Shown here: in pieces, positions 8,071 through 15,742 of the stretch
Numbering within the stretch: the stretch's first letter is position 1
Layout of the letters: each line of letters begins with the position of its first letter
Origin: Desulfurococcaceae archaeon
Lineage (GTDB): Archaea; Thermoproteota; Thermoprotei_A; Sulfolobales; Ignisphaeraceae
DNA: 35,503 nucleotides
Direction of reading: 5' to 3'
NCBI GenBank assembly: GCA_020832925.1
Contig: JAJHRF010000015.1
Location: forward strand, 1-35,503
Program-made: the position numbers and the translations under genes
The notes under the pieces: model-generated
Database searches by the model: none
What the model was told of the DNA's origin: nothing
The model's input: only the letters and a program-made list of their open reading frames with translations

Positions 8071-9303
8071 TTAAGCAGGTATTGCTCTGAATACCGTATC
8101 TGGATCTTTTAATGCATGACCTGTTGCCACCAGGATCACCAGGTCATCTCTACTTATCTTCCCCTCATTTACACATTTAATCAGTGCTGCTAACGTTGTT
8201 GCACTAGCAGGTTCAACACCTATACCTTCGTATTTCGCTAATATCTTCATAGCGTTCAGTATATCTTCATCACTTACTGTTACGAAGAAACCGTTAGACT
8301 CTTTAACAGCCCTCATCGCTTTGAACCAGTTAATGGGTCTACCTATCCTTATAGCTGAAGCTATTGTTGTAGGTTTATCAATAAATAGTGGTTCAGTTAA
8401 ACCTCTAAACCACGCTGTAGCTATAGGTGCTGCACCCTCAGCCTGCACCCCTACCAACCTAGGTAGATCGTTTATTAAACCAAGTTCGTATAACTCTTTG
8501 AATCCTTTCCATATAGCCGATATATTCCCTGCATTACCCACAGGAACTATAACGAAGTCCGGGGTAGTACCCAGCTCATCTACAATCTCGTAGGAGATCG
8601 TTTTCTGACCTTCTAATCTCCACGGATTGAAAGAGTTCAGCGGATAGTATCCACTAAGTTCTTCGTTTAAAACTTTATCTAGAACTTCTTCTAAAGCACT
8701 ATCAAACGAACCTTCAACTTCTTTTATTTCTGCACCGTGAAGAAGTGCTTGAGCTAGCTTACCTCTAGCTACGCCACCTTGAGGAAGAACAACGAGACAT
8801 CTTAAACCTGCTCTAGCGGCATAAGCTGCTGTAGATGCTGCGGTATTCCCGGTGCTAGCCACTACAACCCCTTCAACCCCTAGATACTTAGCTATTGTGA
8901 CGCCTACAGTCATACCACGATCTTTAAAACTACCAGTAGGATTAGCACCCTCGAACTTTACGTAGACATTCCTTGAATCGACAATCCCTCTCTCGTAAAC
9001 ATTCCTCAACTTGATAAGAGGGGTACCCCCTTCGCCTAGGGTTACAGGTTCAACCTCATCTCTTATAGGTAGAAGTTCTCTATACCTCCAAACCCCAAAC
9101 CGCCTCTCTCTCGCTTTATTCCACCGGAATTCCTCTACATTAATAATAACATCGATCAGCGATCCGCATTTAGGGCATAGGAATAGTCTTGGCTTTGGTG
9201 TATAGATTTGGCCGCATTTCACGCATTTTAAGATAACATTTGGTTTAACTATTTTATACATCGAGTAGAGCTCAACTATGTTTCCACGGAAACCACCGTA
9301 CAA
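8071..9303 (-). CDS. thrC: Threonine synthase
   Basis: PLP enzyme converting O-phosphohomoserine to threonine, the last step of threonine synthesis. It starts with a four-cysteine zinc ribbon (Cys27, Cys30, Cys43, Cys46), then the PLP lysine in NPTGSFKDRG (Lys127), the phosphate-binding ASTGNTAASTAAYAARAG segment and PVGNAGN. The N-terminal Zn ribbon and length of about 400 are normal for archaeal ThrC. The TTG at 9303 and the ATG at 9261 are both possible starts; the ATG leaves the zinc ribbon intact and removes 14 unconserved residues. It lies 75 bases downstream of the dehydrogenase gene and 57 upstream of ppcA on the same strand. Hom, Asd and aspartate kinase of the same pathway are at 29-32 kb. 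Confidence 0.95.
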   Translation of the reverse strand: MYGGFRGNIVELYSMYKIVKPNVILKCVKCGQIYTPKPRLFLCPKCGSLIDVIINVEEFRWNKARERRFGVWRYRELLPIRDEVEPVTLGEGGTPLIKLRNVYERGIVDSRNVYVKFEGANPTGSFKDRGMTVGVTIAKYLGVEGVVVASTGNTAASTAAYAARAGLRCLVVLPQGGVARGKLAQALLHGAEIKEVEGSFDSALEEVLDKVLNEELSGYYPLNSFNPWRLEGQKTISYEIVDELGTTPDFVIVPVGNAGNISAIWKGFKELYELGLINDLPRLVGVQAEGAAPIATAWFRGLTEPLFIDKPTTIASAIRIGRPINWFKAMRAVKESNGFFVTVSDEDILNAMKILAKYEGIGVEPASATTLAALIKCVNEGKISRDDLVILVATGHALKDPDTVFRAIPA

Positions 9304-9377
9304 TCGTTATCCTTCTTTGCAGAGGTTAATAAACTATAAATATACATGAACTATAGAAAACTCTTTATACCTATACC

Positions 9378-10415
9378 CTATGCTTTCCTTAGCAACTCTA
9401 ACTCTTCTGCAACAGCTTTAGCTACATCCATAGTCTTATAGTTACCACCTAGATCTGGTGTCCAGATACGCTTCTCATCTACAACATTTTGTATAGCTTT
9501 TTCGAGCAATTTAGACTCTTTTACTGCCTTACTATCCCCGTACCTCTGCCCAAAGTATTCAAGCATTAGTTTCAGAGATACGAAAGATCCTACAGGGTTC
9601 GCTATACCTTTACCAGCGATATCTAGTGCTACACCGTGTATAGGCTCGAAAACCCCTATACTATCACCAACTAACGCTGATCCACATAAACCTAGGCTAC
9701 CCATAAGACCTCCTACGAGATCCGATAGTATATCTCCATAAAGATTAGGTGTTACTAGTATTTGGAATTTCTCAGGGTTTTTCACGAGAAGGTACGCAGC
9801 TGTATCCACTATAACTTCTTCAGCTACGATGTTGGGAAACTCTTTCGCAACTTTGAAAAACACGTTCCTGAAAAGACCATCGCTTATCTTAAGGATATTA
9901 GCTTTGTGAATAACTACCACCTTGTTGAAACCCATGGTTTTAGCATAGTCAAACGCTAGTCTAGATATCCTTTCAGCACCTTTTACACTTATCAATCTCA
10001 AGGATATCGCTATATCGTTGAACATACCCTCTATACCTACATATTCTCCCTCTGTGTTCTCCCTGAATATAACTAAGTTGAATTGCTTCTGTGATAAACT
10101 TTTAAAACTCTTGAAAGGTCTTATGTTTGCGTATAGATCTAGCTCTTTCCTAATCATTACGTTTACGCTACGGAAGTTCAGATCATGAGGAGGTGTATAT
10201 AGAGGTCCCTTGAGAATGGCATCGAGTTTCCTTACTTCCTCGAAGAATCTATCCTCTATCGCTTTCCCCGTCTTCTTATAGTATTCGTAACCTGCTTGAA
10301 GTTCTACCAACTCTATATCTAGATCTATGTACTGTACTACGTAGAGCGTTGCCTCTATGATCTCAGGCCCTATTCCATCCCCCTTTATCACACCTACTCT
10401 GTACTTCTTACCCAC
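9378..10415 (-). CDS. Isocitrate/homoisocitrate/3-isopropylmalate dehydrogenase family; isocitrate-type substrate signature
   Basis: 345 residues, beta-decarboxylating dehydrogenase family. GVIKGDGIGPEI is at the N-terminus, IFRENTEGEYVGIEG lies in the middle and GDILSDLVGG carries metal-binding aspartates. The substrate-binding segment reads F-R-S-V-N-V-M-I-R-K-E-L-D-L-Y-A-N-I-R-P, giving Ser83, Asn85, Arg89 and Arg99. In this family the Ser-x-Asn pair binds the gamma-carboxylate of isocitrate, whereas isopropylmalate dehydrogenases have hydrophobic residues there. This favours isocitrate (NAD-IDH-like), possibly with homoisocitrate as well. The gene overlaps the aconitase-like small subunit by 22 bases and belongs to the operon starting at 13537. 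Start is at 10415. Exact substrate is inference. Confidence 0.85.
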   Translation of the reverse strand: MGKKYRVGVIKGDGIGPEIIEATLYVVQYIDLDIELVELQAGYEYYKKTGKAIEDRFFEEVRKLDAILKGPLYTPPHDLNFRSVNVMIRKELDLYANIRPFKSFKSLSQKQFNLVIFRENTEGEYVGIEGMFNDIAISLRLISVKGAERISRLAFDYAKTMGFNKVVVIHKANILKISDGLFRNVFFKVAKEFPNIVAEEVIVDTAAYLLVKNPEKFQILVTPNLYGDILSDLVGGLMGSLGLCGSALVGDSIGVFEPIHGVALDIAGKGIANPVGSFVSLKLMLEYFGQRYGDSKAVKESKLLEKAIQNVVDEKRIWTPDLGGNYKTMDVAKAVAEELELLRKA

Positions 10416-10921
10416 GGCGGTACACCGTATTTCTTGATATACTCAACTATTCCTCCAGATTCGAGTATCATCATCAACTCTTTGGGGAATGGTTTGAATT
10501 TCTCTTCAATACCTTTTGTCACATTCCTAACGACTGCGTTCGCCAAGTCTATCTCTATTATGTCTTCTGTCTCGGATACCTCAGGTATTGTCTGAGCTAC
10601 GATTACGGGTAGACCGATGTTTATAGCGTTTCTATAGAATATATGGGCGAAACTCTTAGCAATTACTGCAGAGATCCCTAGTAGTTTTAGAAGTCTTGGA
10701 GCATGCTCTCTACTAGATCCTTTACCGAAATTCTTTCCACCCACTATTACATCGCCTTTAGCTACCTTCTTGTAGAACTCGGGTATAACTTCTTCAAGTA
10801 CATGGGGTAGCATAGCTTCTAGATTATCTATAGCACTGAACTTGTACTTCCCCGATATGATATGGTCTGTACTTATGTTATCACCAAGTTTCCAACATCT
10901 CCCCCTAATCACCTGGACCAC
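10394..10921 (-). CDS. Aconitase-family small (swivel) subunit, LeuD/homoaconitase type
   Basis: 175 residues, the usual size of archaeal LeuD-type small subunits of isopropylmalate isomerase, homoaconitase or related hydro-lyases. GDNISTDHIISGKY opens the swivel domain, and IVGGKNFGKGSSREHAP is the family signature that closes over the active site. The substrate-selecting loop after GKY reads KFSAID (residues about 26-32), unlike the YLRT loop of methanogen homoaconitase or the YLVY-like loop of isopropylmalate isomerase as I recall them, so substrate is open. It is separated by one base from the large-subunit stop and overlaps the dehydrogenase start, consistent with tight coupling into one enzyme module. 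Confidence 0.9.
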   Translation of the reverse strand: MVQVIRGRCWKLGDNISTDHIISGKYKFSAIDNLEAMLPHVLEEVIPEFYKKVAKGDVIVGGKNFGKGSSREHAPRLLKLLGISAVIAKSFAHIFYRNAINIGLPVIVAQTIPEVSETEDIIEIDLANAVVRNVTKGIEEKFKPFPKELMMILESGGIVEYIKKYGVPPWVRSTE

Positions 10922-10922
10922 C

Positions 10923-12176
10923 TCATAAATATCTACGGGGATCAGCTATCCTACCTTCTACAGCCGATGCCGCTGCTACAGCAGGTGATGATAAGTACAC
11001 CTTGCTATTCTTGTGACCCATACGCCCTGGGAAGTTCCTATTAGAAGTCGATACAGCTACCTCACCCTCTGCGAGCAAGCCCATGTGAGCACCAACACAA
11101 GGTCCGCACGTTGGTGGAGCTACTATACACCCAGCTTCTAACAGTATATCTACGTAACCTTTCCTCAGAGCCTCTACATATACCCTTCTCGATGCTGGTG
11201 CAACAATACATCTAACTCTCGGATGCACCTTCCTATTCCTGAGAATCTTTGCCGCTAATTCGATATCTTCTAATCTCCCGTTAGTACACGAACCTATGAA
11301 AACCTGGTCAACCTCAACTTTCTCAACTTCTTCAACACCAACCACGTTATCTACATCAGGAGGTGCCGCTACTACAGGCCCCATTTTATCTACCTCGAAA
11401 ACTATTTCTTCTACGAACTCTGATTTCTTGTAGTCATAGTCTACGTATCTGTAAGGTGTAACACCTTTGCCCTCTAACCACTTCAAGGTTATTTCATCTA
11501 AAGGAATTACAGCGGATTCAGCACCCATCTCTGTACACATATTTGTTAATGTAAGTCTTGAATCAACTGAAAGGTGTTTAAGAGTATCGCCATTGAATTC
11601 TACGGCTTTCCCTAGCATACCGTCTGTACCAAGCTCCCCTATAATGTTCAGTATAATGTCTTTCGATGTAACTCCCCTAGGTGGGATCCCCGATATCACT
11701 ATGTTCACAGTAGGTGGTACTCTTACCCACTGCTTCCCATAGGCTATAGCTATAGCTGCATCAGTACTCCCAACACCTAATGAATACAAAGCTAGAGCTC
11801 CTATCGTAGGTGTATGGCTATCAGCCCCCATAACAACCATACCCGGTCTAACAATCCCCTCTTCAACAACTACTTGATGACAGATCCCATACCCTACATC
11901 GAATAAACGTATTGCATACTTACTAGCGAACCTCCTCATCTCCCTATGGACGTGTGCTGCTGATACATGGGGAGCAGGCGCTGAATGGTCTATAAAGAAA
12001 TATGTTTTATCTGCTGCGTAAAGCTTCTTCACACCCAATTCTTTCTCTAGTACCTCGATAACCAAGGGTGCTGTCCCATCGTGTGCGTATACTGTGTCTA
12101 CATCTATGATAACTATGTCTCCTGGGGAAACCTCTTTCCCGATAACTCTAGATAACAAGGTATCGATTAACCCCAT
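10923..12176 (-). CDS. Aconitase-family large subunit, LeuC/homoaconitase type
   Basis: 417 residues, as expected for the archaeal two-subunit form (bacterial LeuC is about 465). Three [4Fe-4S] ligands are visible: Cys297 in IGSCTNGR, and Cys357 and Cys360 in PPTCGPCVGAH. Other family segments are YAHDGTAP, DHSAPAP, GADSHTPTIGAL and NRNFPGRMG. With the small subunit it would interconvert citrate/isocitrate, homocitrate/homoisocitrate or isopropylmalate isomers. The gene lies between the Re-citrate-synthase-like gene (47 bases upstream) and the small subunit (next base but one). No other aconitase is in the window. The enzyme type is certain; the substrate is not. Confidence 0.92.
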   Translation of the reverse strand: MGLIDTLLSRVIGKEVSPGDIVIIDVDTVYAHDGTAPLVIEVLEKELGVKKLYAADKTYFFIDHSAPAPHVSAAHVHREMRRFASKYAIRLFDVGYGICHQVVVEEGIVRPGMVVMGADSHTPTIGALALYSLGVGSTDAAIAIAYGKQWVRVPPTVNIVISGIPPRGVTSKDIILNIIGELGTDGMLGKAVEFNGDTLKHLSVDSRLTLTNMCTEMGAESAVIPLDEITLKWLEGKGVTPYRYVDYDYKKSEFVEEIVFEVDKMGPVVAAPPDVDNVVGVEEVEKVEVDQVFIGSCTNGRLEDIELAAKILRNRKVHPRVRCIVAPASRRVYVEALRKGYVDILLEAGCIVAPPTCGPCVGAHMGLLAEGEVAVSTSNRNFPGRMGHKNSKVYLSSPAVAAASAVEGRIADPRRYL

Positions 12177-12223
12177 AGCTACTGAACCTCTCTACACTTG
12201 CTACTATTTATCGATTGAATACC

Positions 12224-13537
12224 TTACTTCTTAAAAAGTTCTGGCATATGTTTTTTAACGAAGTTCGCTATCTCTTCATCTGTTAGAGGTTCGACTCTGT
12301 TGGTTTTGTTGAAGTAGTCAACTATATCATTGTAGATCGCTATAACCCTGGGATCGTCTTTACTTATCCCGTTGTATCCTAGGTAATTCCTTACCCATAA
12401 AACAATAGCTGCTCTCCCCGAGTAAGGTGTTATAGCTACAGAATATGGTTTTCCTAGAACTTTCATAGGGTCGAAAGGTAGGTAAACCTCAGGATTCTTC
12501 ATAAGACCGTCAACATGTATACCTGCTTTAGTTCTAAAAGCATTTCTACCTACTATAGGGTAGTGATCTACTGTTCTGTACCCCATCTTCTCGAATAGGT
12601 CTAGTATCCTAGGCAAAGCCTTTAAATTCACATCGTTCGAACTTTTTATACCTGCATAGTGCACAGCCATGACCTCCAATGGGCAGTTCCCAGCCCTCTC
12701 CCCTATGCCTAGCAACGTACAGTTAGCCCCACCAGCTCCATAGAGCCACGCAGCTAGTTGATTCGCTACCGCTAGCCCTAGATCATTATGTGCATGGAAC
12801 TCTATGTTCTCTGGATCTACCCCAGCATCTCTAATAGCCTTAACTATCCTCGGAATACTTCTAGGGAGTGGAACCTCGTAGAATGGTAGACCTACGCCAA
12901 GGGTATCTGGAAGCTTTATCTTTACAGTTACTCCATACTTCTCGCTTAAGTTTAAGAGCTTCTTTACGAAAGGTATAACAACACCTTCTATATCTGCCCT
13001 AGTAATATCTTCAAGCGAAACCCTGGGCGCTATGCCATGGCTAAGAGCTTTCTCTACAACATCTAAGTACTTGTTCAAAACAACATCTCTAGGTGCATTG
13101 AATTTATACTTTATATGGTAGTCAGATATAGATGCTAGAATAACAGCCTCCTCTAGACGAGAATCTATCACTAGCTGTAGATCTGATAATGTTGCCCTGA
13201 TCCAGCCTATAACCTTGGGGTACTCGTATCCGTAGCTTAGCAATCTCTTAACAACTTCTCTATCCTTCTCTGTGTAGACAAAAACCTCTGTACTCCTAAC
13301 AGCTCTCCCGATATCTACAAGAAGTTCGTATATACGTTCACATTCCTCAACAGTAAAAGGTCTCCAACCTTGCTGCCCATCTCTAAGTGTTGTATCTGTA
13401 AGATATATCTTCCTCAGATTCTCTTCAAAAAATCTATCCGGTACTACAGCTACACGAGGAACATCTATAAAGGGGTACACATCTCTATAAAATAAACCTC
13501 CCAAATCGTTGCTCATATGTTGCACCATTATTATCAT
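12224..13537 (-). CDS. DRE-TIM acyltransferase resembling Re-citrate synthase (citrate or homocitrate forming)
   Basis: 437 residues. DTTLRDGQQGW (48-58) carries the metal-binding Asp and catalytic Arg of the DRE-TIM superfamily, and FHAHNDLG (247-254) supplies the two metal His. The body matches, as I recall it, clostridial Re-citrate synthase rather than LeuA/NifV: S-T-E-V-F-V-Y-T-E-K-D-R, YPKVIGWIRA, ISDYHIKYKF, EDITRADIEG and LLGIGERAGNCPLE. Such enzymes condense acetyl-CoA with oxaloacetate; 2-oxoglutarate (homocitrate synthase) or 2-oxoisovalerate remain possible. It is the first gene of the module, followed by aconitase-like subunits and an IDH-like dehydrogenase. The ATG at 13537 is the longest start; internal ATGs at residues 4 and 8 are also possible. 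Confidence 0.85.
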   Translation of the reverse strand: MIIMVQHMSNDLGGLFYRDVYPFIDVPRVAVVPDRFFEENLRKIYLTDTTLRDGQQGWRPFTVEECERIYELLVDIGRAVRSTEVFVYTEKDREVVKRLLSYGYEYPKVIGWIRATLSDLQLVIDSRLEEAVILASISDYHIKYKFNAPRDVVLNKYLDVVEKALSHGIAPRVSLEDITRADIEGVVIPFVKKLLNLSEKYGVTVKIKLPDTLGVGLPFYEVPLPRSIPRIVKAIRDAGVDPENIEFHAHNDLGLAVANQLAAWLYGAGGANCTLLGIGERAGNCPLEVMAVHYAGIKSSNDVNLKALPRILDLFEKMGYRTVDHYPIVGRNAFRTKAGIHVDGLMKNPEVYLPFDPMKVLGKPYSVAITPYSGRAAIVLWVRNYLGYNGISKDDPRVIAIYNDIVDYFNKTNRVEPLTDEEIANFVKKHMPELFKK

Positions 13538-13551
13538 GCAGGATATTGCTT

Positions 13552-13564
13552 TACTTTTAACCTA
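13552..13564 (-). promoter_or_regulatory. Putative TATA box of the citrate/homocitrate-type operon
   Basis: On the minus strand the sequence GGTTAAAAGTAAA lies 15-27 bases upstream of the ATG at 13537, giving a short or absent leader. It is the only AT-rich TATA-like element before the six-gene run. Assigned by eye. Confidence 0.45.
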
Positions 13565-13748
13565 CATCTTAACAGAACTTTATATGCATAGCGATGATAC
13601 CTCAAGACAGAGTTATGGATTGGGTTTGGACGGATTTCGCACGCTAGCAAAAACTTCTGCTATCTATACAGGTAAGATTACCTAGCAAATCGTTATAAAA
13701 TTATTACAGTGTTCACTATCTAAATGCGATAAGTTATGTAGAAGAAAA

Positions 13749-13758
13749 GCTTTTATCC
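13749..13758 (+). promoter_or_regulatory. Putative TATA box for serA
   Basis: GCTTTTATCC lies about 50 bases before the first conserved residues of SerA. A second AT-rich stretch (AAACTTTATT, 13771-13780) follows. GAGGTGG at 13789-13795 is a strong ribosome-binding site, so transcription should start before about 13785. Confidence 0.4.
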
Positions 13759-13799
13759 TGATATCTATGGAAACTTTATTACTATGGTGAGGTGGTTTT

Positions 13800-14735
13800 G
13801 TCGATAAACTGCGTACCCTGATTATAGATCGTGTATCTAGTAAAGTAATAGACAAACTTAAAAATATAGGTATAGATGTTGAATACAGACCTGGTCTTGA
13901 TCGCGAATCCCTTCTCAAGATCGTAGAGAATTACGATATACTAGTATTCAGGAGTAGGTTGAAGATTGATAGAGAGGTTATCGATAGAGGTTCTAGGTTG
14001 AAGGTTTTAGCTAGATACGGTGTTGGGCTAGATAATGTAGATGTAGAGTACGCTATTAAGAAAGGTGTAGCTGTAGTAAATGCTCCGAAAGCTTCTTGCA
14101 TAAGTGTTGCTGAGCTAACTATAGGTCTTATGATAGCTATAGCTAGGAATCTCTATCTCCATATAGATCACGTGAAGAAGGGTTTATGGAGTAAAGGTAT
14201 GTTTCTAGGTGTAGAGCTTTATAAGAAGAAACTCGGTATCATAGGGTTTGGAAGAATAGGTAGTAGAGTAGGTCTCTACGCCAAAGCTATGGGTATGGAT
14301 ATCCTGGTATACGATGTAAACGACGTATCTCTAGCTGTAGACCTCGTAGGGGGGAAGCTTGTAGATCTAGAGATACTGCTAAACACTAGCGATTTCATTT
14401 CACTTCATGTACCGTTAACACCTCAGACATACCGTATGCTTAACGATAAAACTCTAAGCCTAGTTAAAGACGGGGCATACATAGTTAACACAAGTAGAGG
14501 AGAAGTAGTAGACCATAAAGCTCTATTAAACCATATCGATAGACTCGGCGGTGTTGCTCTAGATGTTCTCGAAGAAGAACCTCCTCGCTCACCACATCTA
14601 GTAGAGCTCGTCAAGCATCCTAAAGTCATAGTTACACCTCATATAGGGGCAGAGACAGTTGAAGCTATGGATAGGATAGCAGAGGAACTAGTCAATAACA
14701 TACTCGAGGCGATAAAATGGTGTACAAACTTCTAA
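13800..14735 (+). CDS. serA: D-3-phosphoglycerate dehydrogenase-type 2-hydroxyacid dehydrogenase, no canonical start codon
   Basis: NAD-dependent oxidation of 3-phosphoglycerate, the first step of serine synthesis. Rossmann motif LGIIGFGRIGSRVGLYAKA, ARYGVGLDNVD, NTSRGEVVD with the catalytic Arg, and TPHIGAE with the catalytic His. Only the short form, with no ACT domain. The ATG/GTG/TTG-based frame starts at TTG 13959, but clear SerA homology (KLRTLIIDRVSSKVIDKL and onward) continues in the same frame back to about 13800, giving about 311 residues, the expected length. No ATG, GTG or TTG is in frame between the TGA at 13788 and 13959. A strong ribosome site (GAGGTGG) lies at 13789-13795. TTG at 13798-13800 overlaps the frame by one base. 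Its 3' end overlaps the next gene by 19 bases. Confidence 0.88.
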   Translation, partial: VDKLRTLIIDRVSSKVIDKLKNIGIDVEYRPGLDRESLLKIVENYDILVFRSRLKIDREVIDRGSRLKVLARYGVGLDNVDVEYAIKKGVAVVNAPKASCISVAELTIGLMIAIARNLYLHIDHVKKGLWSKGMFLGVELYKKKLGIIGFGRIGSRVGLYAKAMGMDILVYDVNDVSLAVDLVGGKLVDLEILLNTSDFISLHVPLTPQTYRMLNDKTLSLVKDGAYIVNTSRGEVVDHKALLNHIDRLGGVALDVLEEEPPRSPHLVELVKHPKVIVTPHIGAETVEAMDRIAEELVNNILEAIKWCTNF

Positions 14736-15742
14736 CCCCAGGCCCTGTTCAACTACCCAAAGAAGTTGTCAACGCTATTGCTAGGCAACCACTATTCCAT
14801 AGATCAAAAGAGTTCAGAGAACTTCTAGAGAATGTGTTAGAGAAACTGCGGAAAGTATACAATGCTACCCCTGTTATAGCTCCAGGAACAGGTACTCTCG
14901 CTGTTGATATGGCTATATATAACTTCGTAAACCCTGGAGATATAGTGGTAGCTATTGTTCACGGCGAATTCGGTAACAGAATGGCTCAAACAGCTGAGTC
15001 TAGAGGTGCTAAAGTGTATAAGCTCGAGACCAAGCTCTACCCACCACCACCCGACGTCGTAGAAGACTATGCATTGAGGTTAAGGAACGTTAAGGCAATA
15101 ATAGCTGTACACAACGAAACAAGTACTGGTGTTGTAAATAGGTATCTAGATAAGCTTCAGAAAGTTGCTCAAAATATTGGAGCTGTGCTTATAGTGGATA
15201 GCGTATCAGCTATACCTGTAGAACCTATAAACTGTAAAATCGATGTAATTGCGACAGCTACTCACAAAGCATTTATGGCTCCTCCAGGAGGAGCTATAGT
15301 ATATCTAAACACCGAGCCGAAGCCCAGAACCCCTGTTCCGTTATCAATGGACCTCAAAAGATTTCTAGAACACCTGAGCAGAATTGATACACCTTACACA
15401 CCCCCGATAAACGTGCTCTACGGGTTAAACGCATCTCTCGATATAATACTGAGCATGGGTTTAACTAATTATCAGCAACTCCATAGGGAAAGAGCTGGGT
15501 TCCTCTATAGCTCTATAAAACTTAGATCTGTTGCAGAAGGTGTACATAGAAGTAATACTGTTGCAGCGTTCTACACCGATAAGGCTAGTGAAATTATAGA
15601 AAGGCTGAGAAACCAGGGATACATTATAGCTGGAGGACTAGGAGAGCTAAAGGGTAAGATAATCAGGATAGGGGTTATGGGTGATATAAGTATGGAGGAT
15701 CTCAGAAAAGTTGTAGATACGGTGAACATGTTTGTGGTTTAG
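14717..15742 (+). CDS. Class V aminotransferase (serine/alanine-glyoxylate/phosphoserine type)
   Basis: 341 residues, PLP-dependent. LLTPGPVQLPKEV at the N-terminus, APGTGTLAVDMA (cofactor phosphate region), HNETSTGVVN, VDSVSAI with the pyridine-binding Asp, and ATATHKAFMAPPGG with the Schiff-base Lys are typical of the alanine-glyoxylate/serine-pyruvate group. In archaea without SerC, such enzymes next to serA are thought to act as the phosphoserine or serine-glyoxylate aminotransferase. The start overlaps serA by 19 bases, indicating an operon and a shared serine/glycine role. Exact amino donor and acceptor are not decidable here. Confidence 0.88.
   Translation: MVYKLLTPGPVQLPKEVVNAIARQPLFHRSKEFRELLENVLEKLRKVYNATPVIAPGTGTLAVDMAIYNFVNPGDIVVAIVHGEFGNRMAQTAESRGAKVYKLETKLYPPPPDVVEDYALRLRNVKAIIAVHNETSTGVVNRYLDKLQKVAQNIGAVLIVDSVSAIPVEPINCKIDVIATATHKAFMAPPGGAIVYLNTEPKPRTPVPLSMDLKRFLEHLSRIDTPYTPPINVLYGLNASLDIILSMGLTNYQQLHRERAGFLYSSIKLRSVAEGVHRSNTVAAFYTDKASEIIERLRNQGYIIAGGLGELKGKIIRIGVMGDISMEDLRKVVDTVNMFVV

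Noticed and set aside
13536-13685. 49-codon plus-strand open frame ending in a Gly-rich stretch and SAIYTGKIT
   Set aside because: It overlaps the start and promoter of the opposite-strand synthase gene, has no ribosome site, and matches no family I know.
13959-14735. serA starting at TTG 13959
   Set aside because: It would remove about 53 residues of clear family homology that lie in the same frame upstream.
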